From NCBI GenBank assembly GCA_934597125.1, contig CAKTQM010000017.1:1-34342 (forward strand): 34,342 bases of DNA. Direction: 5' to 3'. This DNA comes from an uncultured Oscillospiraceae bacterium (GTDB lineage Bacteria; Bacillota; Clostridia; Oscillospirales; Oscillospiraceae). The notes under the pieces are model-generated. The model had not been told where the DNA came from and ran no database searches. It was given only the letters and a program-made list of their open reading frames with translations. Of this stretch, positions 17,090 to 23,928 are shown piece by piece. The translations under genes and the position numbers were made by a program. Within the stretch, counting starts at the first letter, position 1. Each line of letters opens with the position of its first letter.

Positions 17090-17828
17090 AACCGCTGCGC
17101 GTATTGCTGGTAGACGATGAAATCATGATCCGCGAGGGCTTCAAGCGCCTGTTTGACTGGCCCGCCCACGACTGCCAGGTGGTGGGCGAGGCCGCCGACG
17201 GCATGCAGGCCCTGTCCCAGATCGACACACTCCAGCCGGATATCGTCATTATGGATATCAACATTCCCATCATGAACGGCCTTAAGGTGATCCAGCTCAG
17301 CCGCATCAAGCATCCGGACACCGCCTTTGTCATCGTCTCCGGCTATGACGATTTCGCCTATTGCCGCGAGGCGCTGCGTCTGCAGATCACCGATTACCTC
17401 CTCAAGCCTGTCAACTATGAGGAGTTCGGCGCGTGCATCGACAATCTGAAGGTCGCCCTGTTCCAGCGCCGCACCGCCCGCCAGCCGGAACATCAGGCGG
17501 ATCGCCCCATCACCGGCCTGACCCGCTATCTCCAGACCCATCTACCGGAGGATATCAGCCTGAACCGTCTGGCGGAGGAGTTTCACCTCGGTGCCCCCTA
17601 TATCAGCCAGCTCTTCAAAAGCGAGATCGGCGTCAATTTCCTCACCTACCTTACCGGCATCCGCATGGAGCAAGCCCGCAAGCTGCTGCTGTCCACCTCG
17701 GCGCCCATTGCCGACGTGTCGGAGCAGTGCGGCTACAGCGACTATCGGGTGTTCACCAAGGCCTTCAAAAAGCCGAGGGCATCACCCCCTCCCAGTACCG
17801 CAGAGATTTTCTGGAAAACGAAACATGA
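17086..17828 (+). pseudogene. AraC-type response regulator (YesN-like), one-base frameshift
   Basis: The receiver domain (residues 1-120) has the acidic pair at 10-11, the phospho-acceptor Asp57 (IVIMDINIP) and Lys near 107 (YLLKPVNYEE). The C-terminal AraC-type double helix-turn-helix (about 147-247) starts with LPEDISLNRLAEEFHLGAPY. After FTKAFKK (17772) the reading frame goes wrong and runs on with unrelated residues to 17946. Adding one G restores AEGITPSQYRRDFLE and a stop at 17826-17828, for 247 aa. The site reads C AAA AAG, where a -1 slip would also restore the frame. It is the partner of the kinase before it; target genes unknown. Confidence 0.88.
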
Positions 17829-17836
17829 CCTCTCCT

Positions 17837-17866
17837 GCGTGCCGCTCTCCGCGGCACGCCTTTTTG
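17837..17866 (+). terminator. Terminator of metH/two-component operon
   Basis: GCGTGCCG (17837-17844) pairs with CGGCACGC (17852-17859), followed by CTTTTTG. It lies 8 bp after the repaired stop of the response regulator, which itself supports that shorter reading frame. Confidence 0.85.
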
Positions 17867-17907
17867 TTTCCCCTTCAATTTTGACACATTCGCCTGCAAA
17901 AGCCGCC

Positions 17908-17936
17908 TATCGAAAAAAAGCGCCGCAGTGTACAAT
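17908..17936 (+). promoter_or_regulatory. Weak promoter candidate for PspC operon
   Basis: TACAAT (17931-17936) is a fair -10 about 40 bp before the pspC start, but the sequence 17 bp upstream (TATCGA) matches -35 poorly. A perfect TTGACA at 17881-17886 lacks a -10 at normal spacing. This suggests a regulated or alternative promoter. Confidence 0.3.
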
Positions 17937-17977
17937 AGCACCATAATCAATTAAGTAACCAAAAAGGAGAATGTATT

Positions 17978-18181
17978 ATGAAAAAGAAATTGTACCGCTC
18001 CCCGGAAAACAAAGTTATTGCCGGTGTCTGCGGCGGTATCGCGGAGTATTTTGACATTGACCCCACTTTGGTGCGTCTGGCCTGGGTGCTGTTCTGCGTG
18101 CTGGGCGGCAGCGGCGTGCTGGCCTACCTCGTGGCCGCCCTCATCATCCCTGAGCGCCCCGCGGGAGAGCTGCAAGGATGA
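17978..18181 (+). CDS. Small PspC domain membrane protein
   Basis: This 67-aa protein is a single PspC domain. It has the typical N-terminus KKLYRSPENKVIAGVCGGIA, then YFDIDPTLVRLAWVLF, a short hydrophobic helix (about 40-58) and a PERP tail. PspC proteins sit in the membrane and take part in envelope stress responses in some bacteria. No PspA or regulator gene is next to it here. AAAAAGGAG precedes the ATG at good spacing. The stop overlaps the next start (ATGA), so it heads a four-gene operon. Confidence 0.92.
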   Translation: MKKKLYRSPENKVIAGVCGGIAEYFDIDPTLVRLAWVLFCVLGGSGVLAYLVAALIIPERPAGELQG

Positions 18182-18363
18182 GGCCCCTGCGTATTCTTGC
18201 CCTGGTGCTGTGCGTGATCTCCGCGGCGGCATTGCTTCTGTGCCTTTGCACCGATGGCGGCGACCACTGGCTCCTGCCGCTGGCCCTGGGCTGCGCCGTC
18301 GCCGCCAACCTGTCTGACCGCCGCGCCGAAAAACAAAGTCAAAGAGGAGAAAGTCATGAGTAA
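18178..18363 (+). CDS. Small two-helix membrane protein
   Basis: The 61-aa product has two hydrophobic segments (about residues 5-24 and 31-45) joined by an acidic turn, then a charged tail. I do not recognise the family. It is accepted as a gene because its ATG overlaps the pspC stop by the coupled ATGA pattern and its end overlaps the next start by 8 bases. It probably works with the neighbouring membrane proteins. Confidence 0.7.
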   Translation: MRPLRILALVLCVISAAALLLCLCTDGGDHWLLPLALGCAVAANLSDRRAEKQSQRGESHE

Positions 18364-18895
18364 AAGCCTGAACACCATTCAAAAGTGCGTCAACGTATTT
18401 CATATCCTTATCCGTGTAGGCGTCATCCTGTCCATCGTGGGCAGCGTCCTCGGTCTGGCGGCCACCATGCTGTGGATCCGCTGGAACACCGCGCCGGCGG
18501 ACGGTACCGCCGCAATGGATCAGTTCATGCAGCTGATCCGGCAGGGGGATTACTACCAGACGCTGGCCGCCCTGATCGCCGAAACCATCGCCTGCGCCTT
18601 TGCCGTGCTGCTTCTGTGGAACGCCCGCTGCTACCTCAGCCGTGAGCTGGCCGACGGTACCCCCTTCACCGATGGGGGCGCCACGCAGCTGCGCCGTCTG
18701 GGCGTGCTGATTATCGTGCTGCCCATCATCCGTATCGTCCTGCAGGCCATTCCCTATTCCGCCTTTGACCTGCCCTGTCCCGATGGTCTGGACAACGCCG
18801 GCAGCGTCATGCTGGGCGTGGTGCTGATCCTGGCGTCCGTGGTGTTCCGTTACGGCGCGGAACTTGCCGGCAGCCAGAGCAAGGAGCTGATGTAA
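18356..18895 (+). CDS. DUF2975-like membrane protein
   Basis: The 179-aa protein has four hydrophobic segments (about residues 18-42, 72-92, 116-133 and 148-165). Between helices two and three is the pattern ELADGTPFTDGGATQLRRLG, which resembles the DUF2975 signature of a G-x-P-F segment followed by a Leu-Arg-x-(Leu/Ile)-Gly helix. The function of the family is unknown. The start at 18356 follows AGAGGAGAAAGTC. It belongs to the PspC operon. Confidence 0.7.
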   Translation: MSKSLNTIQKCVNVFHILIRVGVILSIVGSVLGLAATMLWIRWNTAPADGTAAMDQFMQLIRQGDYYQTLAALIAETIACAFAVLLLWNARCYLSRELADGTPFTDGGATQLRRLGVLIIVLPIIRIVLQAIPYSAFDLPCPDGLDNAGSVMLGVVLILASVVFRYGAELAGSQSKELM

Positions 18896-18897
18896 CC

Positions 18898-19185
18898 ATG
18901 AAGGCATTCCTTCTCTCCGCCCTGCCCTGGGTGCTGGCCGGTCTGGCCGTGGCCATCCTCTGCGCCAACGGCAGCCGCAAAAAAGCCAACGATTCCCGCG
19001 AGGGCAAACGCATCGCCCTTGGCATGAGCCTGGGCCTGATGCTGGGCGTCGCTCTGGATGCCTGCGGCCTGTGGGAAAACCATAGTATCGGTCTGGCCCT
19101 TGGCCCCCTGTGGGGCATGGCTCTGGCCACCCTGCTTCCCGAAAAAGACCGCCCTACCCCCGACGAAACCGATCACAAATTGTAA
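18898..19185 (+). CDS. Small membrane protein, unknown function
   Basis: The 95-aa product has an N-terminal helix (about 4-23), a basic loop, then Gly- and Leu-rich hydrophobic stretches (about 38-58 and 64-80) and an acidic/polar tail. I know no named family, though it looks like small hypothetical proteins of Clostridia. It begins 2 bp after the previous stop and ends 44 bp before a strong terminator, so it is the last gene of the PspC operon. Confidence 0.75.
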   Translation: MKAFLLSALPWVLAGLAVAILCANGSRKKANDSREGKRIALGMSLGLMLGVALDACGLWENHSIGLALGPLWGMALATLLPEKDRPTPDETDHKL

Positions 19186-19228
19186 TATTGAAATCTTATT
19201 ATACGTTTTGTTGTCGAATCAACAACAA

Positions 19229-19264
19229 AAAAGGGAGCCGACCTCACAGCCGGCTCCCTTTTTC
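19229..19264 (+). terminator. Terminator of PspC operon
   Basis: GGGAGCCG (19233-19240) pairs with CGGCTCCC (19251-19258), flanked by an A run and a T run. It can work in either direction. Confidence 0.9.
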
Positions 19265-19315
19265 TATGCCCGCATCGGTTCGCTGCGATGAGCGCAAAAA
19301 GTACGGCGAAAATGC

Positions 19316-19398
19316 GTAGGGGAGGGGCTCTGCCCCTCCCTCGTTCTGTGATGGCACTCCCCCTGAAGCGGCGGGCGGGGTAGAACCCCGCCCCTACA
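19316..19398. repeat. Inverted pair of GC-rich palindromic repeats
   Basis: Unit 1 begins GTAGGGG and has a 9-bp stem (19320-19328 with 19332-19340). Unit 2, read on the other strand, also begins GTAGGGG and has an 8-bp stem (19373-19380 with 19386-19393). The two share the same design in opposite orientation about 30 bp apart, like the REP/BIME elements scattered in Oscillospiraceae genomes. They may also end the leftward zinc-ribbon transcript. Confidence 0.7.
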
Positions 19399-19406
19399 CA
19401 CCACCG

Positions 19407-19582
19407 TTAGCGGCGATCCCTGCCCCACAGCCATTTCGATCCTCTCCACAGCGGACGTCTCAGGGCGACCACCACACATTTCATCTCACCGCAGCCTTCG
19501 CACCGCTCCGGTTCTTTGGATAATTCCACCTCTCGTTCCGCTCGTTCATCCTGTTCCAGCATTGCAGGCAAAATTCTGCCAT
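19407..19582 (-). pseudogene. Small zinc-ribbon protein gene, one-base frameshift
   Basis: From an ATG at 19582, preceded by AGAGGTGG, the minus strand encodes MAEFCLQCWNRMNER. One added base near 19538-19539 continues it as EREVELSKEPERCEGCGEMK and on to a TAA at 19407, for 58 aa. The two CxxC pairs (Cys5/Cys8 and Cys28/Cys31) match small zinc-ribbon proteins common in gut Clostridia, whose function is unknown. The repaired length is a multiple of three, which supports the reading. The remaining 19186-19692 spacer holds only the terminator, repeats and operator described separately. Confidence 0.65.
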
Positions 19583-19604
19583 ACACCCACCTCTTTCCAA
19601 ATTT

Positions 19605-19627
19605 AGTATACTTATTTCAAGTATACT
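19605..19627. promoter_or_regulatory. Inverted repeat AGTATACTT-N5-AAGTATACT, candidate operator
   Basis: A perfect 9-bp inverted repeat (19605-19613 and 19619-19627) with a 5-base spacer lies between the divergent zinc-ribbon and ribbon-helix-helix genes. Each arm contains TATACT, a possible -10 in either direction. Ribbon-helix-helix proteins often bind such paired sites and repress themselves. Confidence 0.55.
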
Positions 19628-19692
19628 CAACTCATACTACCACAAAATCATCTTAAAATAAACTGAAAATAAGTCGACTTTTGAGGTACGTC

Positions 19693-19884
19693 ATGCGGAA
19701 CAAGAACAACAAGCACCTGGGATTGGAGATCGACCCCATTCTTCATTACAAATTGAAGTATATTGCCCAATACGAGGGGCGCTCCGCCAACGGGCAGATC
19801 GTCTATCTGCTGCGGCAGTGCATCCGCGACTTTGAGGCAAAGGAGGGGCCCATCCCCACACCTCTTGATGAACAAAAAGACTGA
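19693..19884 (+). CDS. Arc-type ribbon-helix-helix protein
   Basis: The 63-aa protein has an N-terminal strand (KHLGLEIDP, about residues 7-15) and two helices (about 16-28 and 32-47: HYKLKYIAQYEGRSANGQIV, then LLRQCIRDF). This is the Arc/MetJ ribbon-helix-helix arrangement for dimeric DNA binding by the strand. The start is the ATG at 19693, preceded by GAGGT. No toxin gene follows, since the next feature is a shared terminator, so it is a lone regulator and not an obvious antitoxin. The palindrome 66 bp upstream is its most likely site. Targets are unknown. Confidence 0.75.
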   Translation: MRNKNNKHLGLEIDPILHYKLKYIAQYEGRSANGQIVYLLRQCIRDFEAKEGPIPTPLDEQKD

Positions 19885-19907
19885 CGGTTTTCCCGTCAGT
19901 CTTTTTT
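19874..19907. terminator. Bidirectional terminator between RHH gene and aroE
   Basis: GACTGACGG (19879-19887) pairs with CCGTCAGTC (19893-19901), with an A run on the left and a T run on the right. The stem contains the stop codon of the ribbon-helix-helix gene and the T run meets the aroE stop, so it serves both converging genes. Confidence 0.92.
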
Positions 19908-20640
19908 ACTCCGTAAACAGCGCAAACGCCAGCTCCGCCTGGGCATGCAGCAGCGCCAGCCCGCCGATGACCGGCAGTCCCCGCTGCCGCGCCGCCGCCA
20001 GCAGCGCCGTCTCCCGGGGTTGATATACCAGATCGTATACCAACGCATGGCAGTCGTCCAAAAAAACGAAACCGTCAAACGCCTCCTGCCCCGTCATGCC
20101 CAGCGGCGTGGCATTCACCAGCACGTCACATTCCGCCGCCAGTCGCGGCAGCTCCCGCCACAGGCGGGCCGTCACGCCCCAGCCCTCCGTCTTCTCCGGA
20201 TGGCGGCAGCACACTGTCACGCGGCCCCCCGTGTTAACCACGGCGCGGCTCACCGCCGATGCCGCGCCGCCGCTGCCCAGCACCAGCACCCGCTTGTCCG
20301 CCGCCCCTCCTGGCAGCGTAGCCACAAAACCCGGGCCGTCCGTGTTGTAGCCGGTGGCCCGTCCCTGCCGCACCACCACGGTGTTCACTGCGCCCATGGC
20401 CGCCGCATCCTCCGCCACCGCGTCCAGCAGCGGCAGAATTGCCTGCTTGTGGGGCATGGTCACATTAAATCCGTCATAGGCGCCCGCACGGGCACGCTTC
20501 ACAAACTCCGCCAGCTCCTCCGGCCGGACTGTCACCGTCTCATAGACCCCCTCCATCCCCCGCTGCCGCAGCAGCGCGGTGTGGATGGCCGGCGACCGGC
20601 TGTGTGCCACCGGATCCCCAATCACGCATAGTCTGTACAT
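19906..20640 (-). CDS. aroE: Shikimate dehydrogenase
   Basis: This 244-aa enzyme reduces 3-dehydroshikimate to shikimate with NADPH. The substrate site is shown by HSRSPAIH near 13-20, the catalytic Lys65 in NVTMPHK, Asn86 and Asp101 (GYNTDGPGF). The nucleotide-binding loop GSGGAAS is at about 122-128. It is shorter than the usual roughly 270-290 aa but keeps all key sites. It is the last gene of the aromatic operon, starting 10 bp after aroQ behind an AAAGGAG site, and ends in a bidirectional terminator. Confidence 0.95.
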   Translation of the reverse strand: MYRLCVIGDPVAHSRSPAIHTALLRQRGMEGVYETVTVRPEELAEFVKRARAGAYDGFNVTMPHKQAILPLLDAVAEDAAAMGAVNTVVVRQGRATGYNTDGPGFVATLPGGAADKRVLVLGSGGAASAVSRAVVNTGGRVTVCCRHPEKTEGWGVTARLWRELPRLAAECDVLVNATPLGMTGQEAFDGFVFLDDCHALVYDLVYQPRETALLAAARQRGLPVIGGLALLHAQAELAFALFTE

Positions 20641-20650
20641 GATTTCTCCT

Positions 20651-21094
20651 TTACACAGATTGCCGTACCACGCTCTCCAGCAGATCTATCGCCCGCAGAT
20701 AGCCGTTAAAGCCCTGTCCGGAGATCATCTCCACACAGGCAGGCGCCGTCACCGATACCCGCCGCCACGGCTCACGGCTGGCGATGTCGGTAATGTGTAC
20801 CTCCACTGCCGGCACACTCACCGACCGCAGCGCATCGTGGATGGCGTAGCTGTAGTGGGCGTAAGCCCCCGGATTCATGACGATACCCTCCGTACCGTCC
20901 TCCCCCGCCTGCTGAATAGCGTCGATCAGCACCCCCTCGTGATTAGACTGCACAAAACGGGCCTGATGCCCGCGGGACTGGGCGTAGTCCGCCGCCAGAC
21001 GGCACAGCTCGGCATAGGTGCCCCGTCCGTACAGCTCCGGCTCCCGCTGCCCCAACAGATTCAGATTGGGGCCATTCACGATCAATAGCTTCAT
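20651..21094 (-). CDS. aroQ: Type II 3-dehydroquinate dehydratase
   Basis: The 147-aa enzyme dehydrates 3-dehydroquinate to 3-dehydroshikimate. It is the type II (dodecameric) form, seen from the N-terminus LLIVNGPNLNLLGQREPELYG with catalytic Tyr22, NPGAYAHYS with Asn74 and His80, and VEVHITDI with His100. The start ATG at 21094 overlaps the shikimate kinase stop (ATGA); the longer open frame before it is only the shadow of that gene. The aroQ name here means the dehydratase, not the unrelated chorismate mutase type also called AroQ. Confidence 0.95.
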   Translation of the reverse strand: MKLLIVNGPNLNLLGQREPELYGRGTYAELCRLAADYAQSRGHQARFVQSNHEGVLIDAIQQAGEDGTEGIVMNPGAYAHYSYAIHDALRSVSVPAVEVHITDIASREPWRRVSVTAPACVEMISGQGFNGYLRAIDLLESVVRQSV

Positions 21095-21582
21095 CCGTTC
21101 CTCCAAAGCCCGGCGATCTCCGCCGCCAGTTCCTCCGCCGTGCCGCCGCTTACCACGGCGTCGGCACATTCCTCATACCAGCCCCGCCGCTCCTGCGCCA
21201 GCTGCATCAGAGTATACCGCTTCAGCAGCGGGCGCTCCCGATTTTCCACACAGGCGGCAATATCGCGGATATTTCGATCCAAAAACACCACCATGCCGCT
21301 GCTTTTCAGCAGCTTTCTGTTTTCCTCCGCCACCACGGCGCCGCCGCCGGTGGCGATCACACACTCCCCGCCGCCGCACAGCCGCCGCAGAATACGGCTC
21401 TCCGCCGCGCGGAAATCCTCCTCACCCCGCTGGGCAAAGAGAGCGGGGATAGTCATGTCTTCCTCCCTCTCGATCTCCGTGTCACAGTCAAAGAAGGGCA
21501 AACCCAGCCGTCGGGCCGCCAGCCGGCCCACGGTGGTCTTGCCGCTGCCGGGCAGACCAATCAGGATCAGGCGGCGGCTCAT
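21091..21582 (-). CDS. aroK: Shikimate kinase
   Basis: This 163-aa kinase phosphorylates shikimate at the 3-hydroxyl. The P-loop GLPGSGKTT is at residues 9-17. Asp34 in FDCDTEIE and Arg58 in EEDFRAAE are the expected shikimate contacts, and ATGGGAVV (77-84) is the typical central motif. A lid Arg lies in NRERPLLKR. The length is normal. Both ends overlap the neighbouring genes by four bases, so translation is coupled to the chorismate synthase-mutase upstream. Confidence 0.95.
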   Translation of the reverse strand: MSRRLILIGLPGSGKTTVGRLAARRLGLPFFDCDTEIEREEDMTIPALFAQRGEEDFRAAESRILRRLCGGGECVIATGGGAVVAEENRKLLKSSGMVVFLDRNIRDIAACVENRERPLLKRYTLMQLAQERRGWYEECADAVVSGGTAEELAAEIAGLWRNG

Positions 21583-22787
21583 TCCTCCACCTCACGGGTC
21601 TGGGCCATGATAGTCTGGAACACCGCCTCAATGGCGGCGCGGTATTCCGGCGCCATGTCGCCGCGGCTTCGCAGCACCTCCCATTCCCGCGTTTTATCCC
21701 GTATTTCGGCCCCCATTTCGGCCTTTAATGTACCAATTTTGCCCCCTATTTGCAGGCGTTTTACCAATAAGTCGACAATTTCACCATCAATTTTATCTAT
21801 TTCGCTTCGATATCCCTCCAGATTTTCCTCCGGCGCCTCCTGCCACAGCTGGCACACCGCCAGCGCCACAGCCGCCTCCACAATAGGCGCGGCCCGCAGG
21901 GCGATGCAGCTGTCATGCCGTCCGGCAGCGGACAGCGTCACATTTTCCATCCGCGCCAGATCCACCGTTTCCTGCGCTTTGCCGATGGTGGGCGTGGGTT
22001 TGAAGGTCACTGTAAGCGTCACCGGCATACCGTTGGTAATGCCGCCGTTGATGCCGCCGTTGTGGTTGCTCTCCGTCCACACCGTTTTGCCGTCAGTCCG
22101 CAGCGGATCGTTGGCCTGGCTGCCCCGCAGAGCGGCAAAGCTCTCCCCTGCACCGAAGCCCACCGCCTTCACGCCCGGGATGGCGAACACATGGCGCGCA
22201 ATCTCGCTTTCCACTGCGTCGTACCAGTCCGGCCCGCCCAGTCCGGCGGCAAGGCCGCTGACGGTGCAGACGATCTGTCCGCCCACACTGTCGCCCTCCG
22301 CCTTTGCCGCGGCGGCGCGGCGGCGCAGAGCCTCCTCATCCACCACGTGGGCCGATACCGTGATACCCTGACAGGCCAGCGCCGTTTTGGCAATGCTTCC
22401 CGCCGCCGTCAGCGGCGCGGTCAGCCGTCCGGAGAAGTGTCCGCCGCCCCGATAGTCCTGAAAGCCCTTCGCCTTTACATGGGCGGTATAATCCGCGTGC
22501 CCGGGCCGCGCCACTGTCCGCAGCGCTTCATAATCCTGCGGCCGCGCGTCCTGATTGTCAATCACCATCACCAGCGGCATGCCGGTGGTATAGCCCTGCC
22601 ACACACCAGAGAGAAAACGCACCTGATCCCCCTCCTGTCGGGCGGTGGACAGTCCGCCGCCGCTGCGGCGGCGCAGCAGATCCCGCTCCATTTGCAGCGC
22701 GTCCACCGGAAGGCCCGCCGGAACATGCCGCAGCAGTATCCCCACCACCGGCCCGTGGGATTCGCCAAACAGCGTATAATCCATCAT
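21579..22787 (-). CDS. aroC: Chorismate synthase fused to chorismate mutase
   Basis: The first about 320 residues are chorismate synthase, which turns EPSP into chorismate using reduced FMN. It has FGESHGP at 7-13, RRRSGGGLSTARQEGD, GGGHFSGRLTAPLTAAG and the late RHDSCIALRAAPIVEA. Residues about 324-402 form an all-helical AroQ-class chorismate mutase, converting chorismate to prephenate. The active-site pattern is complete: Arg of YRSEIDKID, Arg of VKRLQ, Lys of GTLK, Asp/Arg/Glu of RDKTREWE and Gln of FQTIM. The start at 22787 follows AGCGGAGG. The DNA at 21721-21780 is 40% GC, against 73% at 22261-22320, so the mutase part looks foreign. The stop overlaps aroK. Confidence 0.93.
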   Translation of the reverse strand: MMDYTLFGESHGPVVGILLRHVPAGLPVDALQMERDLLRRRSGGGLSTARQEGDQVRFLSGVWQGYTTGMPLVMVIDNQDARPQDYEALRTVARPGHADYTAHVKAKGFQDYRGGGHFSGRLTAPLTAAGSIAKTALACQGITVSAHVVDEEALRRRAAAAKAEGDSVGGQIVCTVSGLAAGLGGPDWYDAVESEIARHVFAIPGVKAVGFGAGESFAALRGSQANDPLRTDGKTVWTESNHNGGINGGITNGMPVTLTVTFKPTPTIGKAQETVDLARMENVTLSAAGRHDSCIALRAAPIVEAAVALAVCQLWQEAPEENLEGYRSEIDKIDGEIVDLLVKRLQIGGKIGTLKAEMGAEIRDKTREWEVLRSRGDMAPEYRAAIEAVFQTIMAQTREVEE

Positions 22788-22791
22788 GTGG

Positions 22792-23928
22792 TCATCCTCC
22801 GCTTTTCTCCAGTTTCTCCACTTTTCCGCCCAGCGCGGCGTAATCCCGCCAGAAATCCTCATAGGATTTTGCCACGCAGCCGCCGCCCCGCAGCGTCACC
22901 GGACGGCAGCAGAACAGCGCGGCGCAGGCGCACAGCATGGCGATGCGATGGTCGCCGAAGGCGTCCACCGTCACACCGCCCTCCAGCGGCCTGCCGCCGG
23001 TGATGATCAGCCCCTCCGGCAGCTCCGTCGCCTGCACCCCGAGGGCGGACAGCACGGCGGCCACGGTATGCAGCCGGTCGCTCTCCTTGCGGCGCAGAAA
23101 TCCTCCGCCGGTGAACCGCGTGGTCTGGGGCGTCATAGCCGCCAGCAGCGCCAGCACCGGCAGCAGATCCGGCATTTGAGACACGTCCACCGTCTCCGGC
23201 AGATGCGTTAAATACCCCATGATGGCCCGATCCGCCTGACAGCTTTCCGCCGGCAGGCCCGCCACGGTAAGGCCGCCCCCCTGCAGGGCATTGACCGCCA
23301 ACCACCAGCTTCCCGCCGACCAGTCCCCCTCTATGGGGGTATCATCCGGCCGGAAGCGCTGAGGCGCGGGGATGGCCCAGCCATCTTCCACCACCTGAGC
23401 ATCCACACCGTGACGGCGCAGCACCTGCCGCGTCATCTCCACATACCCGCCGGACACCAGTGGCGTGGTCAGCTCGATCCGGGACGGCGCCGCCAACAGG
23501 GGCAGCGCCATCAGCAGCCCGCTGATGGTCTGGGAGGTTTCGTCCCCCCGCAGGGCGTACCGCCCCGCCGTCAGCGGCGCGGCGGCGCGATAGCCGCCGC
23601 CCTCCCGCACCACGGGATAGGGAGCGGACAACGGCCGCTCCATCAGACGGGGCGTGCCGGTAAAGTACACGTTCATACGTCCCAGCGCCATAGCCAGCGG
23701 CAGCAGAAATCGCAGCGTGGCACCGGAGGCGCCGCAGTCGATGGTTCCGCCGCCCTGCTCCATGACCCGCAGCCCCGTCAGCGTGGCATTTACATCCTCG
23801 CCCCGCAGGGTCTCCGGCAGGGACTGCCCCGCCAAGAAGCGGCAGATCAGCTCACGGTGTCGCACGCTCTTGCTCTCCGGCGCCGTCACTGTGCCCGCCA
23901 AACGGGCGGGATACAGCCGCCGGATCAC
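22792..23928 (-). CDS. aroA: EPSP synthase (3-phosphoshikimate 1-carboxyvinyltransferase)
   Basis: This 378-aa enzyme joins phosphoenolpyruvate to shikimate-3-phosphate. It has the N-terminal PESKSVRHRELI (binding Lys, Ser and Arg), CGASGATLRFLLPLA in place of the common GNAGT loop, RPLSAPY, GDETSQTISGLLMALPLL, FLRRKESDRL and the late FGDHRIAM. It is shorter than the usual roughly 420-440 aa but holds both halves of the fold. The start is GTG at 23928 overlapping the aroB stop (GTGA). The loop differs from the E. coli type, so it may be a class with altered inhibitor response; that is only a guess from sequence. Confidence 0.94.
   Translation of the reverse strand: MIRRLYPARLAGTVTAPESKSVRHRELICRFLAGQSLPETLRGEDVNATLTGLRVMEQGGGTIDCGASGATLRFLLPLAMALGRMNVYFTGTPRLMERPLSAPYPVVREGGGYRAAAPLTAGRYALRGDETSQTISGLLMALPLLAAPSRIELTTPLVSGGYVEMTRQVLRRHGVDAQVVEDGWAIPAPQRFRPDDTPIEGDWSAGSWWLAVNALQGGGLTVAGLPAESCQADRAIMGYLTHLPETVDVSQMPDLLPVLALLAAMTPQTTRFTGGGFLRRKESDRLHTVAAVLSALGVQATELPEGLIITGGRPLEGGVTVDAFGDHRIAMLCACAALFCCRPVTLRGGGCVAKSYEDFWRDYAALGGKVEKLEKSGG

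Noticed and set aside
19648..19875. A 75-codon frame antisense to the ribbon-helix-helix gene
   Set aside because: The plus-strand protein fits a known fold and has a ribosome binding site; this frame has neither.
19407..19884. Toxin-antitoxin pair
   Set aside because: The ribbon-helix-helix gene is alone on its strand and followed by a terminator; the divergent zinc-ribbon gene looks like no toxin I know.
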